Shown in pieces: positions 7,739 to 16,730 of a stretch of 22,500 nucleotides of DNA. This DNA comes from Symbiodinium natans (Eukaryota; Sar; Dinophyceae; Suessiales; Symbiodiniaceae). The position numbers and the translations under genes were made by a program. A model generated the notes under the pieces. The model was not told where the DNA came from. It saw only the letters and a list, made by a program, of their open reading frames with translations, and did not search any database. The DNA is taken from assembly GCA_905221605.1 (NCBI GenBank), contig CAJNDS010001170.1:1-22500 (forward strand), written 5' to 3'. Position 1 is the first letter of the stretch, and every line of letters starts with the position of its first letter.

Positions 7739-10700
7739 TTGGGAAATCCCAACCCACTGTGGGTGCAAGGTTTGGCACAAGGAAGCCAACCTGTGTATGG
7801 CCCAGTGCCCAGAGGTCGAACTCCCGCCAGAAGCCCTCATGGGGTAGCTACTGGAGCACCCCAACAGACAATGGGAGGCCCTTCGTTTCCCCCTGGTTTG
7901 CCTCAGCAAGCGGTAGGAAGTCCTTCGTTACCACCAGGACTATCCACTGGACCTCCTCAACCTGTGGTGACACCATCACAAACATCACCCGACGTGCAAG
8001 GGTTGACGAGACAAGTGCGAGAATTGGAAAGCATGATGCAGCAACTGGTTGTGCAGCAACAGCAGTTTATGCAAACGATGACTTCGTCCATGGTGCAGCA
8101 ACAGCAGCAGCATCAGCAGTGGATGATACAGCAGCATCAGCAACAGCAGCCACAGCAACAGCAACAGGTGAATCCCCCCTTACCTCAGGATGGTGTTCCT
8201 GAGAACATGCCCAGTTCTTCTTCGGGATGTCAAGGTGCATCGCCAGTGGGTACTCCTGCGAAGGGGACCCAGCTTTTTCGGATGGCGAGCCCAAGTCCCC
8301 CACTGAGACCTCCACCTCTGGAGCAAGAAAGGGAAAGGGATGTGTTTGCTCGATCGGACAAATGGTTGCCCAGTTTGCCGACCATTGACTTTTCGTCTTG
8401 GAAGGATCGCATCTCTGAAGCTCTTGGATTCTTGACCTGGATGGAGAAGCTGACCAGTTGGGTTGGTTTGGGTTCAGAAGTGTTTCCCAATGAGCTCATG
8501 CATGCGGTGAAGACTCAAGAAGAGTCTCGGCTGAAACAGGATCGACTTACTGTGGAGCAACAGAAGAGGTCGACGAGGCTGATGCACATCCTGCGACAGA
8601 CTTTTGCAAATCATGAGAAGAGTTCTCTGATTTTGCAGACATATGTTGAAAGTGAGAGCACTTATCAACAATCTGGTTTTGTGGCTTTGAGATTGCTGGC
8701 GAAGGAGTTTTGCCTGAAGTCGCGAGCTGAATGCCTGTTCTTTCGGTCGCAGCTGGTGAATCAAACCGTGAAAGCACCCAGTATTCCGGAGATCATTCGA
8801 AAGATTGAGCATGAGTTGAACAAGTACACCAAGCTGCTCAATAGTCTTGATCCCGATGTGCATGCTGGTGGTTTGCAGATCCAAGAAGCGGATTCGGTTA
8901 TGGTTTTGCTGCGCAGTTTGCCAGATCGGTGTAGAAGCCATTGCTTGTTGCATGGCGATAGTGAATCGTTTGAAGATCTGAAAAGAGTTGCTCTGAAGTT
9001 TGAGGTGCAACAAAGGGTGTGGTCAGAAGCCCCTGGCACGAAGCTTCAACCTTTTCGAGATCCCAATGAGGGAAAGGGCAACGAAGGAAAACCAAAAGGC
9101 AAAGGAAAGGAACAGAAAGGCAAGCGCGAATCAAGCAAAGGTGCTGGCAAACGAGCTTCAAGCCAGAACAAGAAGGATGTGGAGTGCTATGTGTGTGGTG
9201 GAAAGGGACATTATGCCCGCGATTGCTGGTATAAGGAGGGAGATTCAGGCAAGAAGCCCAATTCCCCCAATGCTAAGGCGAAAGCCAAGGCAAAAGGAGA
9301 TCCCAAGAAGAAGCCCGAAAAGGGAAAGCCCAAAGGAAAAGGCAAAGGAAAGGGGAAGACAGTTGCTGAAGTCTCCCAAGAGGGTGAGTCGAGTGACTAC
9401 CAGCTAACTGGAGGTGAATGGAATGAACCTGAGTCAGAGGCCCGAGTGGAATCTGTGTTGCAACCTCTGGAAGGATTGCTCGATGAAGTGAGAAAAGAGT
9501 GGATTCCCCGGAGTACTGATGAGATAGATTGGTCATGGGAAGTTGAGACGAGAGTCCGGATTGCCGAGTTGGAGCATCGGATCTCTACCGATTTATCTCA
9601 GATGTTGCCATCTAAGTCAGTTCGGTCTTTGATGAAACCTCCGATGAATCAAGTCAAAAGCATGGAAAAGGATGATGCAAGCAAATGGTGGTTGATTGAC
9701 TCAGGAGCATCGGTGACTGTGATTGCGAAAAGATACTTGGATGAGTTCCAGATCTTGGATCGGAAGGCGTTGGGACCTAATGAGAGGTACTCAGCAGCCA
9801 ACGATACCCCGGTGAATGTCTTCGAGCGAGTTCGCATCCGAGCCTTGCTGCCTATGTATGAAGGAAAGCAGTATCTTGGTTTGACATCGGTGTGTGTGAC
9901 TGGAGTTGTAGCAGATGTGGCTCACAACATCTTGAGCACCGAGCAGATGGTGAATACTGGTTGGGAAGTGAAGTTCACTCGAAGAGAGATTTCGCTGCGA
10001 CACGAGAAGAAAGGAGTCATGGGATATGGAGTATCCTGGGCTGGATGTCCTTGGATCTACCTGCAAGGTGATGCTGGAAAGCGAAAGAAAGTAACCTTTG
10101 GAAGAACTGAGGTTCGACCCATGGATGTGGATGATGGCCAACGACCGATGGAGGTTGATCAGATGCAGTCAGTGCAGTCAATGACCAAGAAAAAGCAAGA
10201 AGAAATGGAGCTGCATCGGATGCGAGGCCACATTCCTTTTTCGTCCGAATGTCCTCATTGTCGGATGACAAGAGGAACAACCCAGCATCGTCGGACCAAG
10301 GATGCTCAAGACCGACCCGTGGCGTTGCAAGCAGATTTCTGCTTCATCAACCTGGTAACTGGTACTTTTGCGAAAGACCAGCCGACGGCTCCCAACATGA
10401 AAGTACTGGTCATGACTGAAATGTCAACCAGAATGATTGGATGTCTGTTGGTAGGGACCAATGCTGACAATACCTCCAGCTGGATTCGTTATTGGATGAA
10501 TGCTTTCGGACTGGACATTGCAGGGTCTGCTGTACTGTTGAGGACAGACAGCGAGACAGCGGTGAGCGCCCTCATCAAGAGAGCCAATCTGGGGATTAGG
10601 ATTGTGACCCAAAGAGCACCTCCGCAGGGACATGAAGCGGTTGGTGGTGTGGAAAGGGCAGTGAGAACACTCAAGGAGTTGTTCAGCACGGTGAGGTTGG

Positions 10701-13700
10701 ATCTACGAGCGCAGGGCTTTGACTTGAAAAGAAGTCCTCGAGCGTTTGAGTTTGGTCTGATTTACTGTGCTGCAATGCACAATCACCATGCAGCTGCCTT
10801 TGATGGGAAGAAATCACCCCAGGAGTTGGTACTACAGAGATCCCTCCATGAGTGTGGATCGTCGTTGATAGGTGCTACAGTTCTGGCTGAGCTACCGGAT
10901 TCGATGAAAACCACGGCGCTCTCCCGGTTTGTGGAAGCAGCCTATGTGTACCCTGAAGTTGGTGGCTTGACTCATGTTGTGAGTGCCATGGTGGATGGTT
11001 GTCCAAAACACTTTCGAGCAAAGTCCATCAAGCACATCGTTCCGTTGAAGATTGGGTTGGAGCATTGTCAACATTTGCTCAAGGAGCATGATCCATCGGA
11101 TACATTGGCTCCCCCGATTCTGAAGGAGAAAGAGGATGGTGTGCCCGATCGGATTGAAGGTGAAGCGGACAAGGCCTTTGAGGGCCGAGTGTCTGAGGGA
11201 CCGACCACCGACATGAGCAAAGTTGGACCTCCAGCTGCATGGGTGAAGGAACATGGTGGCACAGCGAACTGTCCTGCGTGTGGTCCAAAAAGAGGAAAGG
11301 CCAACCACAATGCTGAATGCCGAAAACGGTATGATGATTGGTTGAAAGCTCAACGACAACGGTTGGAATCGAAAGAACCAACAGAGGAAACTCCAAAAAT
11401 GGACCAGAGAAGCTCAAAGGATGCGGGGGTGATGGAGTCTGGAAGTGAGCCTTCACTCCTGAAACGCCCGAAGATCACCTATGAGAGTCGACCAGATCCC
11501 AAGTTGGAGGAGAGGCAAAGCGTCCCAACACCTGCGACAGAAGTTGTGGATGTTGACATGGAGGATTTTGAGGATCCAAGTTTGCCTTACCAAGGGATTC
11601 CAGATGAGGCAATGGAACCTGGATACTTCGAAGGAGAAACTCCCGCTGAGGATGAAGCGATCCCAATGGAGGAAGAAAAACCTCAAATGGATGTGGATTC
11701 AGTTCCAAATGAGTCCAGTCGAGTTCCCCGGCGTTTAGAGAGTTTAACTTCAGATGTGAACTCAGTTCCAGATGAGTCCAATCGAGTTCCCCGGCTGATC
11801 AATCGTATTTATTTAGACCCAAGACTCGATGTGCCTCAAGGTCCTATTAAAATGGTAAGCAGTGACGAGAGTCCGAAGTTGGTACATGTGACCAATTCGA
11901 TTCTGCTCAACAAGAATAGCACTTTCCCGGAGTCCATGAAGGTGTGTGGATCCCAAGTTTGGCTGGCAAGACCCACGAGTGTTCTGTCTGAGATAGATGG
12001 ATGTCCATTAGATGTGGATAAAACAGTGGAAGGCCGGCGAACTGAGCTGCAGAGTATGACTGCTCACAAAGCAGGGAGAGTGGTTGGAGCAGACGAGGCT
12101 CAGAAGTTTGCTCGTCAGCATGGGATAAAGATCATCCCAACCCGATGGGTCATAGGCCCAAAGGTGGTGAATGGCAAGGAAGCTGTGAGAGCTCGGTGTG
12201 TGGTGCAAGACATCGCAAAGGGGAGCACAGCATCATCTTTAGGACTGAGTGCTACGACTCCTTCTTTAGAAGCGTTACGGACGCTTTTGGCCATTGCTTC
12301 GGTAGATGCTATGGATATCGCAACTTTGGATGTTAGCACTGCATTCTTGCATTCCCCCCTTCCGAAAGGATCGAAGGCGATTATCCAATTGCCCAAGGAT
12401 GTTTCCGCCTGCAAGGACTATTATGTCCCGGTGTTTATGATTCTGGATCAAGCCATGAATGGTTTGAGAGTTGCCGCCAAAGCTTGGAACTTGAAGCTGG
12501 CGACAGTTGTGAAGAAAGTTGGGTTGAAGCAATGCCCAACGGAACCTTCCGTCTTCGAGGGCACTGTGAGAGGGAAAAGATTCCTCATGTTGTGCTATGT
12601 GGACGATTTGATTCTGTGTGGCACTAGAGATGCCATTCGGTTGGTGACCGACACCCTGAACGGAGAGTTGAAGATCAAGGAAACGGGTCGAATCACTTCC
12701 ACTGGTGGAAAGATCACCTTTTTGGGGCGAGAGATTGAGAGACAAGGGAGTCATCTCAGGATGCGAGTGCCCCCGGCATACTTAGATGCCCTGTTCGAGA
12801 CAGAGTTCTGTAAGGACCTGAAGGTGGTTACTGCTCCTCCGGATATCGTGAAAACGGTCGAGAAGGGCAGAGCAAGTGGTTCGGATCCTGAGTTGAGTGA
12901 CACTGCAGCTGCGAGGTACAGAGCAGTACTTGGCCGGATTGCATGGTGGGGTCAGTCGAGACCTGACCTGAGTAGGTGGATGTCCATTCTTTCGCAAGGA
13001 CAGTCCAAGCCAACAGCATGCTTTGAGCAAGCATTGCGACAAGTGATTAGGTTCCTAAAGGGACAATACCATGCATGGCAGTACTTTGGCCCTGATGGGA
13101 ATGTACCGGACAGTGGGCCGGCGCAGCTGGAAGTGTATGCGGATGCCAGTTGGGCACCCCAAGCGTCGTTAGGACGAAGATCTGTGTCGGGCATAGCCAT
13201 CTTTTATAGAGGATGCCTGATCAAGGGAATCTCTCGAGTTCAAGGGTGTGTATCGCTGAGTTCTTGTGAAGCCGAGTTGAGAGCCATCTTGACTGCGGTA
13301 CAGGAGAGTGAGGGACTTGCGACTTTGATCGGTCAGTTGGCCGAGTCAGATGTCACGATCCGATTGCACACTGACAGTTCCTCAGCGAGAGCGGTTTTGC
13401 TAAACCGTGGGTTGAGTAGGCGAGTTCGCCACTTAGACATCGCTGTCTGCTATCTTCAGGAGCGGATACAGGAAGCTCAGACCTTGAAGGTCATTTGGTG
13501 CCCGACAGCGGGAATGATCGCTGACGTTCTTACAAAGTGCTTGAGTCAAGTGACATTCTGTCAGCACCAGCAAGCTATGGGTATATACCCTGGTGAAGAT
13601 GTGCAGCAGGTGTGGAGGATCTGTGGAATCCGACCAAGGGTTGGAGTTCAGGCATGCCAGTGTGCCGAGGCAACTGGATGCAGTGTGGAGCAAGTTGGAT

Positions 13701-15607
13701 CGTTGAAAAGTGTGAAAAAGTGTGGCGAAGTTTTTGAAAATTTCCAACTTAGAAGTCCCGAAACCCTTCGTGAAGACTCTTCCCCTGAGGTTCAAGAAAT
13801 GGATTTATGGTCCAACCGCAAAAGCTTTGGTTCAAGCACCACGGAAGCTAGCCCTAGCCTGGAGCCTGTACCTTTGGTGAAGGACAGGAAAATGGCAGCT
13901 GAAGACAGCAGGAAGGGTGAGCAGGGTGCTGAGATGAAAAGCCCCTTTTGGTGTAAGGTTTGCAAATGGTTGTTCAGATCCGAGCATGCTGCCGGGTTGA
14001 GCTGGGATGAAAGTGGCAAGCCCAAGTGCGAAAAGTGCAAACAGACTGTGACAGTCTCTGGCACGGATGCAAGCCATGCATTCCATCTCCGAGAGGCAGA
14101 GAAGGAGCGCCGAGCTGCTGGAAAAAGGGGTGATAAAGGTGAAAGCCGAGGCTCAGGCCAAGCTGCACCGAAACCCAAGGCCATGCCGAAGGTGATTGAA
14201 CGGATGGTCGACGTGTTTCCGGAGCTGGCGGATCCAGAGCCGCCGAAGTGGTTCGGTGATGTGTCATGGAGTATCTGCCGGCGCGGAACTCCAGTGGATG
14301 AGCTAGAGCTCAAGGACGTGGTAGGCACGCTATCCGACAAGGATATGGTGCGCTATCAAAGCTCATACGAGAAGCTGGTGAAGCCCATCCAGGAGGTGTG
14401 TGAACTACAGGAGAAACCCACGAAGATCTTCGGAATCTTGGATGTCCGTGGACAGATTGGTGGCAAGGCCATCATCTGGGAGATGGCAGTGAATGAAGGA
14501 GGACTGTACATGGAAGTACCGCCGGGAACGTGTGGCCTGGCGATGTTGAGCTTCGTGAGGTACTTGAAGAGAAAAGGGATAGTCCCTGTTTTGCTTCTGG
14601 CTGAGCACCAGGACCTCGGAGTCTTGCGGATGGTGGATCTGTTGTGCATGCTACCCATTTTGGGAGCAGAGAGGGTCATGGAGGATGAAGCTGAGAGCTC
14701 GTATTATCCCCCATGGGTGTTGCGCTGGAAGAGAAGTGCAAAGGAAGGATCCTTGGTGTTTAAGGAACTGGTGGAGCGAGTGCGAGTGATTTCGATGTTG
14801 TCGTGTGATACACTTCGGATTCACGAGCCGGAGCTGAGGGAGAGACCAGTCCCCAAGTGGTCGTTTGTGGCCTACAGCCACTACAGATCCGTGATGGAGT
14901 CTGTTGCAGGATTCTTGGAGGACCTGGAGAAAAAGAAAGAGGAGATCACCGACACGCAGAGGGCGGCAAGCTGGAAGAAGGTGGTTGCGAGTGAGACTCG
15001 AAGCGGTGTTGTGTGGATCTGCAAGTGTAAGTGGCACTTGCCGACCGACTATGTGGTGAGGTTCAACTTGACGTTGCCTGCCGACATGTGGCAGCAAGCC
15101 TTTGGGATCATGGGTGAGAATGTTGGGAAACTCGAGAAGGAGGAAAAGGACCTGAAGCGGATCCTCAAGGCTGCAGCGGAACAGCAAGACCGAGAGTTCG
15201 AGGAAGCTGAGCGAAAGCGCAAGCGCATCGCCGACCTGTCAGCTGCCGAGGAAGAAGCTGCTAAGAGAGCAAAGCTGGAAGGCGAAGCGGTTCGCTCGCC
15301 TGTGTCAGTTGTACCATCTGAGTTGGATGCAGCAGCTATCGCGCAGATTGCTGAGCGTGTGAAGGCAAGCTTTAGTGTTGCCGATTTGGAGCTGATGTTG
15401 GAAGAGAAGAAGAGAAAGGTTGGAGACCAGCCAACTGAGAGGCCTGCGGAGACGCCAGCTGAGCCTAGCCGATCTTCGCAGGATGTGATGATGGAAACGA
15501 GGACGGCTGAGTTGGCGGAGATGAAGGAAGCCGCCAAGGAGCGCCGCGCCAAGTTGATGGAGTCAACTGGAGCTGGCGAGAAGAAGGGCGAAGAGGATGA
15601 AGAATGA
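7739..15607 (+). CDS. Ty1/copia Gag-Pol polyprotein with a long C-terminal extension
   Basis: The frame is open from 7700. The first codon counted here is TTG (7739); the first in-frame ATG is 7871 (residue 45), and the ancestral start was probably ATG 7602 (see the 8-bp duplication). Residues by this numbering: Pro-rich start and polyQ (about 90-145); Gag helical region (about 205-440); CCHC knuckle C483-C486-H491-C496; Lys/Gly tail; aspartic protease DSGAS (D654); integrase zinc site H826/H831/C838/C841; integrase core D866, D937, E972; a second CCHC-like motif C1178-C1181-H1190-C1194; RT_2 with catalytic D1531 (LDVSTAF) and YVDD D1622-D1623; RNase H D1802, E1844/E1846, D1879, D1929. Then about 675 residues of unknown function. 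It would supply the capsid and the enzymes that copy and integrate the element. All catalytic residues checked are present. Confidence 0.93.
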   Translation: MGNPNPLWVQGLAQGSQPVYGPVPRGRTPARSPHGVATGAPQQTMGGPSFPPGLPQQAVGSPSLPPGLSTGPPQPVVTPSQTSPDVQGLTRQVRELESMMQQLVVQQQQFMQTMTSSMVQQQQQHQQWMIQQHQQQQPQQQQQVNPPLPQDGVPENMPSSSSGCQGASPVGTPAKGTQLFRMASPSPPLRPPPLEQERERDVFARSDKWLPSLPTIDFSSWKDRISEALGFLTWMEKLTSWVGLGSEVFPNELMHAVKTQEESRLKQDRLTVEQQKRSTRLMHILRQTFANHEKSSLILQTYVESESTYQQSGFVALRLLAKEFCLKSRAECLFFRSQLVNQTVKAPSIPEIIRKIEHELNKYTKLLNSLDPDVHAGGLQIQEADSVMVLLRSLPDRCRSHCLLHGDSESFEDLKRVALKFEVQQRVWSEAPGTKLQPFRDPNEGKGNEGKPKGKGKEQKGKRESSKGAGKRASSQNKKDVECYVCGGKGHYARDCWYKEGDSGKKPNSPNAKAKAKAKGDPKKKPEKGKPKGKGKGKGKTVAEVSQEGESSDYQLTGGEWNEPESEARVESVLQPLEGLLDEVRKEWIPRSTDEIDWSWEVETRVRIAELEHRISTDLSQMLPSKSVRSLMKPPMNQVKSMEKDDASKWWLIDSGASVTVIAKRYLDEFQILDRKALGPNERYSAANDTPVNVFERVRIRALLPMYEGKQYLGLTSVCVTGVVADVAHNILSTEQMVNTGWEVKFTRREISLRHEKKGVMGYGVSWAGCPWIYLQGDAGKRKKVTFGRTEVRPMDVDDGQRPMEVDQMQSVQSMTKKKQEEMELHRMRGHIPFSSECPHCRMTRGTTQHRRTKDAQDRPVALQADFCFINLVTGTFAKDQPTAPNMKVLVMTEMSTRMIGCLLVGTNADNTSSWIRYWMNAFGLDIAGSAVLLRTDSETAVSALIKRANLGIRIVTQRAPPQGHEAVGGVERAVRTLKELFSTVRLDLRAQGFDLKRSPRAFEFGLIYCAAMHNHHAAAFDGKKSPQELVLQRSLHECGSSLIGATVLAELPDSMKTTALSRFVEAAYVYPEVGGLTHVVSAMVDGCPKHFRAKSIKHIVPLKIGLEHCQHLLKEHDPSDTLAPPILKEKEDGVPDRIEGEADKAFEGRVSEGPTTDMSKVGPPAAWVKEHGGTANCPACGPKRGKANHNAECRKRYDDWLKAQRQRLESKEPTEETPKMDQRSSKDAGVMESGSEPSLLKRPKITYESRPDPKLEERQSVPTPATEVVDVDMEDFEDPSLPYQGIPDEAMEPGYFEGETPAEDEAIPMEEEKPQMDVDSVPNESSRVPRRLESLTSDVNSVPDESNRVPRLINRIYLDPRLDVPQGPIKMVSSDESPKLVHVTNSILLNKNSTFPESMKVCGSQVWLARPTSVLSEIDGCPLDVDKTVEGRRTELQSMTAHKAGRVVGADEAQKFARQHGIKIIPTRWVIGPKVVNGKEAVRARCVVQDIAKGSTASSLGLSATTPSLEALRTLLAIASVDAMDIATLDVSTAFLHSPLPKGSKAIIQLPKDVSACKDYYVPVFMILDQAMNGLRVAAKAWNLKLATVVKKVGLKQCPTEPSVFEGTVRGKRFLMLCYVDDLILCGTRDAIRLVTDTLNGELKIKETGRITSTGGKITFLGREIERQGSHLRMRVPPAYLDALFETEFCKDLKVVTAPPDIVKTVEKGRASGSDPELSDTAAARYRAVLGRIAWWGQSRPDLSRWMSILSQGQSKPTACFEQALRQVIRFLKGQYHAWQYFGPDGNVPDSGPAQLEVYADASWAPQASLGRRSVSGIAIFYRGCLIKGISRVQGCVSLSSCEAELRAILTAVQESEGLATLIGQLAESDVTIRLHTDSSSARAVLLNRGLSRRVRHLDIAVCYLQERIQEAQTLKVIWCPTAGMIADVLTKCLSQVTFCQHQQAMGIYPGEDVQQVWRICGIRPRVGVQACQCAEATGCSVEQVGSLKSVKKCGEVFENFQLRSPETLREDSSPEVQEMDLWSNRKSFGSSTTEASPSLEPVPLVKDRKMAAEDSRKGEQGAEMKSPFWCKVCKWLFRSEHAAGLSWDESGKPKCEKCKQTVTVSGTDASHAFHLREAEKERRAAGKRGDKGESRGSGQAAPKPKAMPKVIERMVDVFPELADPEPPKWFGDVSWSICRRGTPVDELELKDVVGTLSDKDMVRYQSSYEKLVKPIQEVCELQEKPTKIFGILDVRGQIGGKAIIWEMAVNEGGLYMEVPPGTCGLAMLSFVRYLKRKGIVPVLLLAEHQDLGVLRMVDLLCMLPILGAERVMEDEAESSYYPPWVLRWKRSAKEGSLVFKELVERVRVISMLSCDTLRIHEPELRERPVPKWSFVAYSHYRSVMESVAGFLEDLEKKKEEITDTQRAASWKKVVASETRSGVVWICKCKWHLPTDYVVRFNLTLPADMWQQAFGIMGENVGKLEKEEKDLKRILKAAAEQQDREFEEAERKRKRIADLSAAEEEAAKRAKLEGEAVRSPVSVVPSELDAAAIAQIAERVKASFSVADLELMLEEKKRKVGDQPTERPAETPAEPSRSSQDVMMETRTAELAEMKEAAKERRAKLMESTGAGEKKGEEDEE
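8030..8170 (+). repeat. CAG/CAA-rich low-complexity tract coding polyGln
   Basis: Imperfect CAG/CAA repeats encode Gln-rich runs with some His and Met in the Gag N-terminal region. Similar Gln-rich stretches are common in disordered Gag tails. No separate function is claimed. Confidence 0.8.
11693..11803 (+). repeat. 63-bp tandem duplication in the coding spacer between integrase and RT
   Basis: Two adjacent units, 63 bp apart, encode S-V-P-N-E-S-S-R-V-P-R and S-V-P-D-E-S-N-R-V-P-R. The duplication keeps the frame. The surrounding spacer is acidic and probably disordered. Confidence 0.7.
13583..15604 (+). other. Post-RNase H extension of the copia polyprotein (unknown function)
   Basis: Residues about 1949-2622 follow the copia RNase H, where most copia polyproteins end. 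Visible parts: a Cys-rich junction; a zinc-ribbon-like pair of CxxC motifs (C2072/C2075 and C2097/C2100, in contexts FWCKVCKW and KCEKCKQ); an alternating hydrophobic region about 2233-2315 with GLYMEVPPGTCGLAML, which looks like a folded alpha/beta domain I cannot name; a CKCKW motif; and a charged coiled-coil-like stretch from about 2464 to 2515 with a basic KRKR cluster, then an acidic tail. I recognise no env-like signal or membrane segment. It could be a captured host domain or an extra nucleic-acid-binding module. Confidence 0.7.
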
Positions 15608-16004
15608 ACTGAGATGCTAAGTGATCTCAGTGGTTGGGTGGGTGAGTGAAACCCGCAGCCATTTTTTTTGGAAGCCATGGCCGCGTTGCCGCCATGGAGC
15701 GCCCGCGATTTTTCTGGTTAGTGTGAGCCCTTGTTTCAGTGCATGAGAAGTTTGCAAAGAGGAGGCAAAATGATGATGAAACTCAACGAGGGACTCTATA
15801 GCCCCTTCTGCAAGGCGTCTGATTGCCACCTCTGAAGACGTTTTTGGCTGATGGTACGCTGGAAGAAGCGAAACTATGAAGCCAATCTTTTCCTGAAGGA
15901 TCAGCTAGCCGATGCTAGTTGGTGAGTTTGGTGACCTGGAAGATGCGAGACTGAGGAGGAGTACCACGACAAGGTCGAGTGCTGAGTGGGAAACATCTGA
16001 AGCT

Positions 16005-16165
16005 TGCATTAATTCGTTTTCACGTGTTTGTCACCACGAACTCTTGGATTCGTTCCAAGACAACCCTGCCCCAGTGCAGGTGGATGCAAGTTTAATTCGT
16101 TTTTCACGTGTTTGGACAACGAACTCTTGGGTTACCAGTGATGTGGACCCAGGACAACCTGCCTG
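16005..16165 (+). repeat. Imperfect ~83-bp duplication in the copia 3' UTR
   Basis: TTAATTCGTTTTCACGTGTT at 16009 recurs at 16092 with one extra T. Both copies are followed by ACGAACTCTTGG and, further on, by GACAACC-type sequence. The spacing is 83 bp. Confidence 0.75.
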
Positions 16166-16333
16166 ATGGTGGGATCTTGCATGAGTTTTAAGTTTGATGT
16201 CAGAGATCGACTGGTGTGTTGTTTGTTTCGTTTGGTGGCGAGTACGCACCAAGGGAATGTGGCCAGGGCATCCCCTTAGTGTTGAAGTGCCGAGCTGGGC
16301 TTGGACTTCAGATCTTTGACATGAACCCTCAGC

Positions 16334-16344
16334 AAAATGCGGGG
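16334..16344 (+). other. Polypurine-like tract next to the 3' LTR
   Basis: AAAATGCGGGG lies immediately before the 3' LTR, where plus-strand priming takes place in LTR retrotransposons. The tract is G-rich but interrupted by T and C, so it is a weak example. The 5'-most base of the LTR (T at 6805, G at 16345) is ambiguous because of the G run. Confidence 0.5.
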
Positions 16345-16725
16345 GGTGGAAGATTGTGGCTGATCAGTGATGTTTTTGTCATGTTTTGGATCAGCTTGTA
16401 TAGGTTTGTTTTGCTTCGGAGTGATTGGGAATCCGTGTGATCCCATCCTCGATGGTTTATGCCTCGTTGATTTCCAAGGAAATCATACGAGTGTGTTTTT
16501 GCCCAATACGCTATTTAAAGTGAGTGTGCAGTGTGTAGGAACTTCGTTCTGAAGCTGAGTTTAAGCTCACAAGAGAGAATTCGTTTAGTTTGTGCACTTC
16601 GTGACTTTTGGCTCAAGGCTCAAGGCTCTGACTGTGAAAAAGAGAGAGCTGTCCGCACTTGTGTGAGAGGTCAGGGTTCGTGCTTTCAAGGGAAAAGGTA
16701 CCAGAGGGACCTTCGGTTTTTCACG
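16345..16725 (+). repeat. 3' LTR of the copia element
   Basis: 381 bp, collinear with 6805-7186 and about 98% identical. It contains the same spliced-leader-like segment at 16606-16624 and ends CACG directly before GCATC. Confidence 0.93.
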
Positions 16726-16730
16726 GCATC
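16726..16730 (+). repeat. Right target site duplication of the copia element (GCATC)
   Basis: This repeats the GCATC at 6800-6804. Downstream the LINE 3' UTR resumes and matches LINE copy 2 from 19779 onward. Confidence 0.93.

Larger units (their letters stand above)
15608..16344 (+). other. 3' UTR of the copia element
   Basis: 737 bases between the stop codon and the 3' LTR with no convincing gene. An 84-codon frame at 15912-16166 spans an internal duplication and is probably incidental. It ends in a short G-rich tract before the 3' LTR. Confidence 0.6.
6805..16725 (+). mobile_element. Full-length Ty1/copia LTR retrotransposon
   Basis: The element is 9.9 kb: 5' LTR, primer binding site, leader, one long Gag-Pol frame in copia order (Gag, protease, integrase, RT, RNase H), 3' UTR, G-rich tract and 3' LTR, flanked by GCATC. 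The two LTRs differ at about eight positions in 382 bases, so insertion was recent. The only clear defect I found is an 8-bp tandem duplication near the Gag start (7711-7726). It is inserted in the LINE 3' UTR in the same orientation as the LINE. At 9.9 kb with a ~2,600-codon frame it is much larger than common copia elements (about 5 kb with ~1,300-1,500 residues). Confidence 0.95.

Noticed and set aside
15049-15678. Minus-strand Ser-rich open frame at the copia 3' end
   Set aside because: It is the reverse strand of the charged coiled-coil-like tail, and its composition mirrors that tail.
15658-15682. GCAGCCATTTTTTTTGG, partly like the spliced leader
   Set aside because: The T run is longer and the GGCTCAAG end is missing, so the similarity is too weak.
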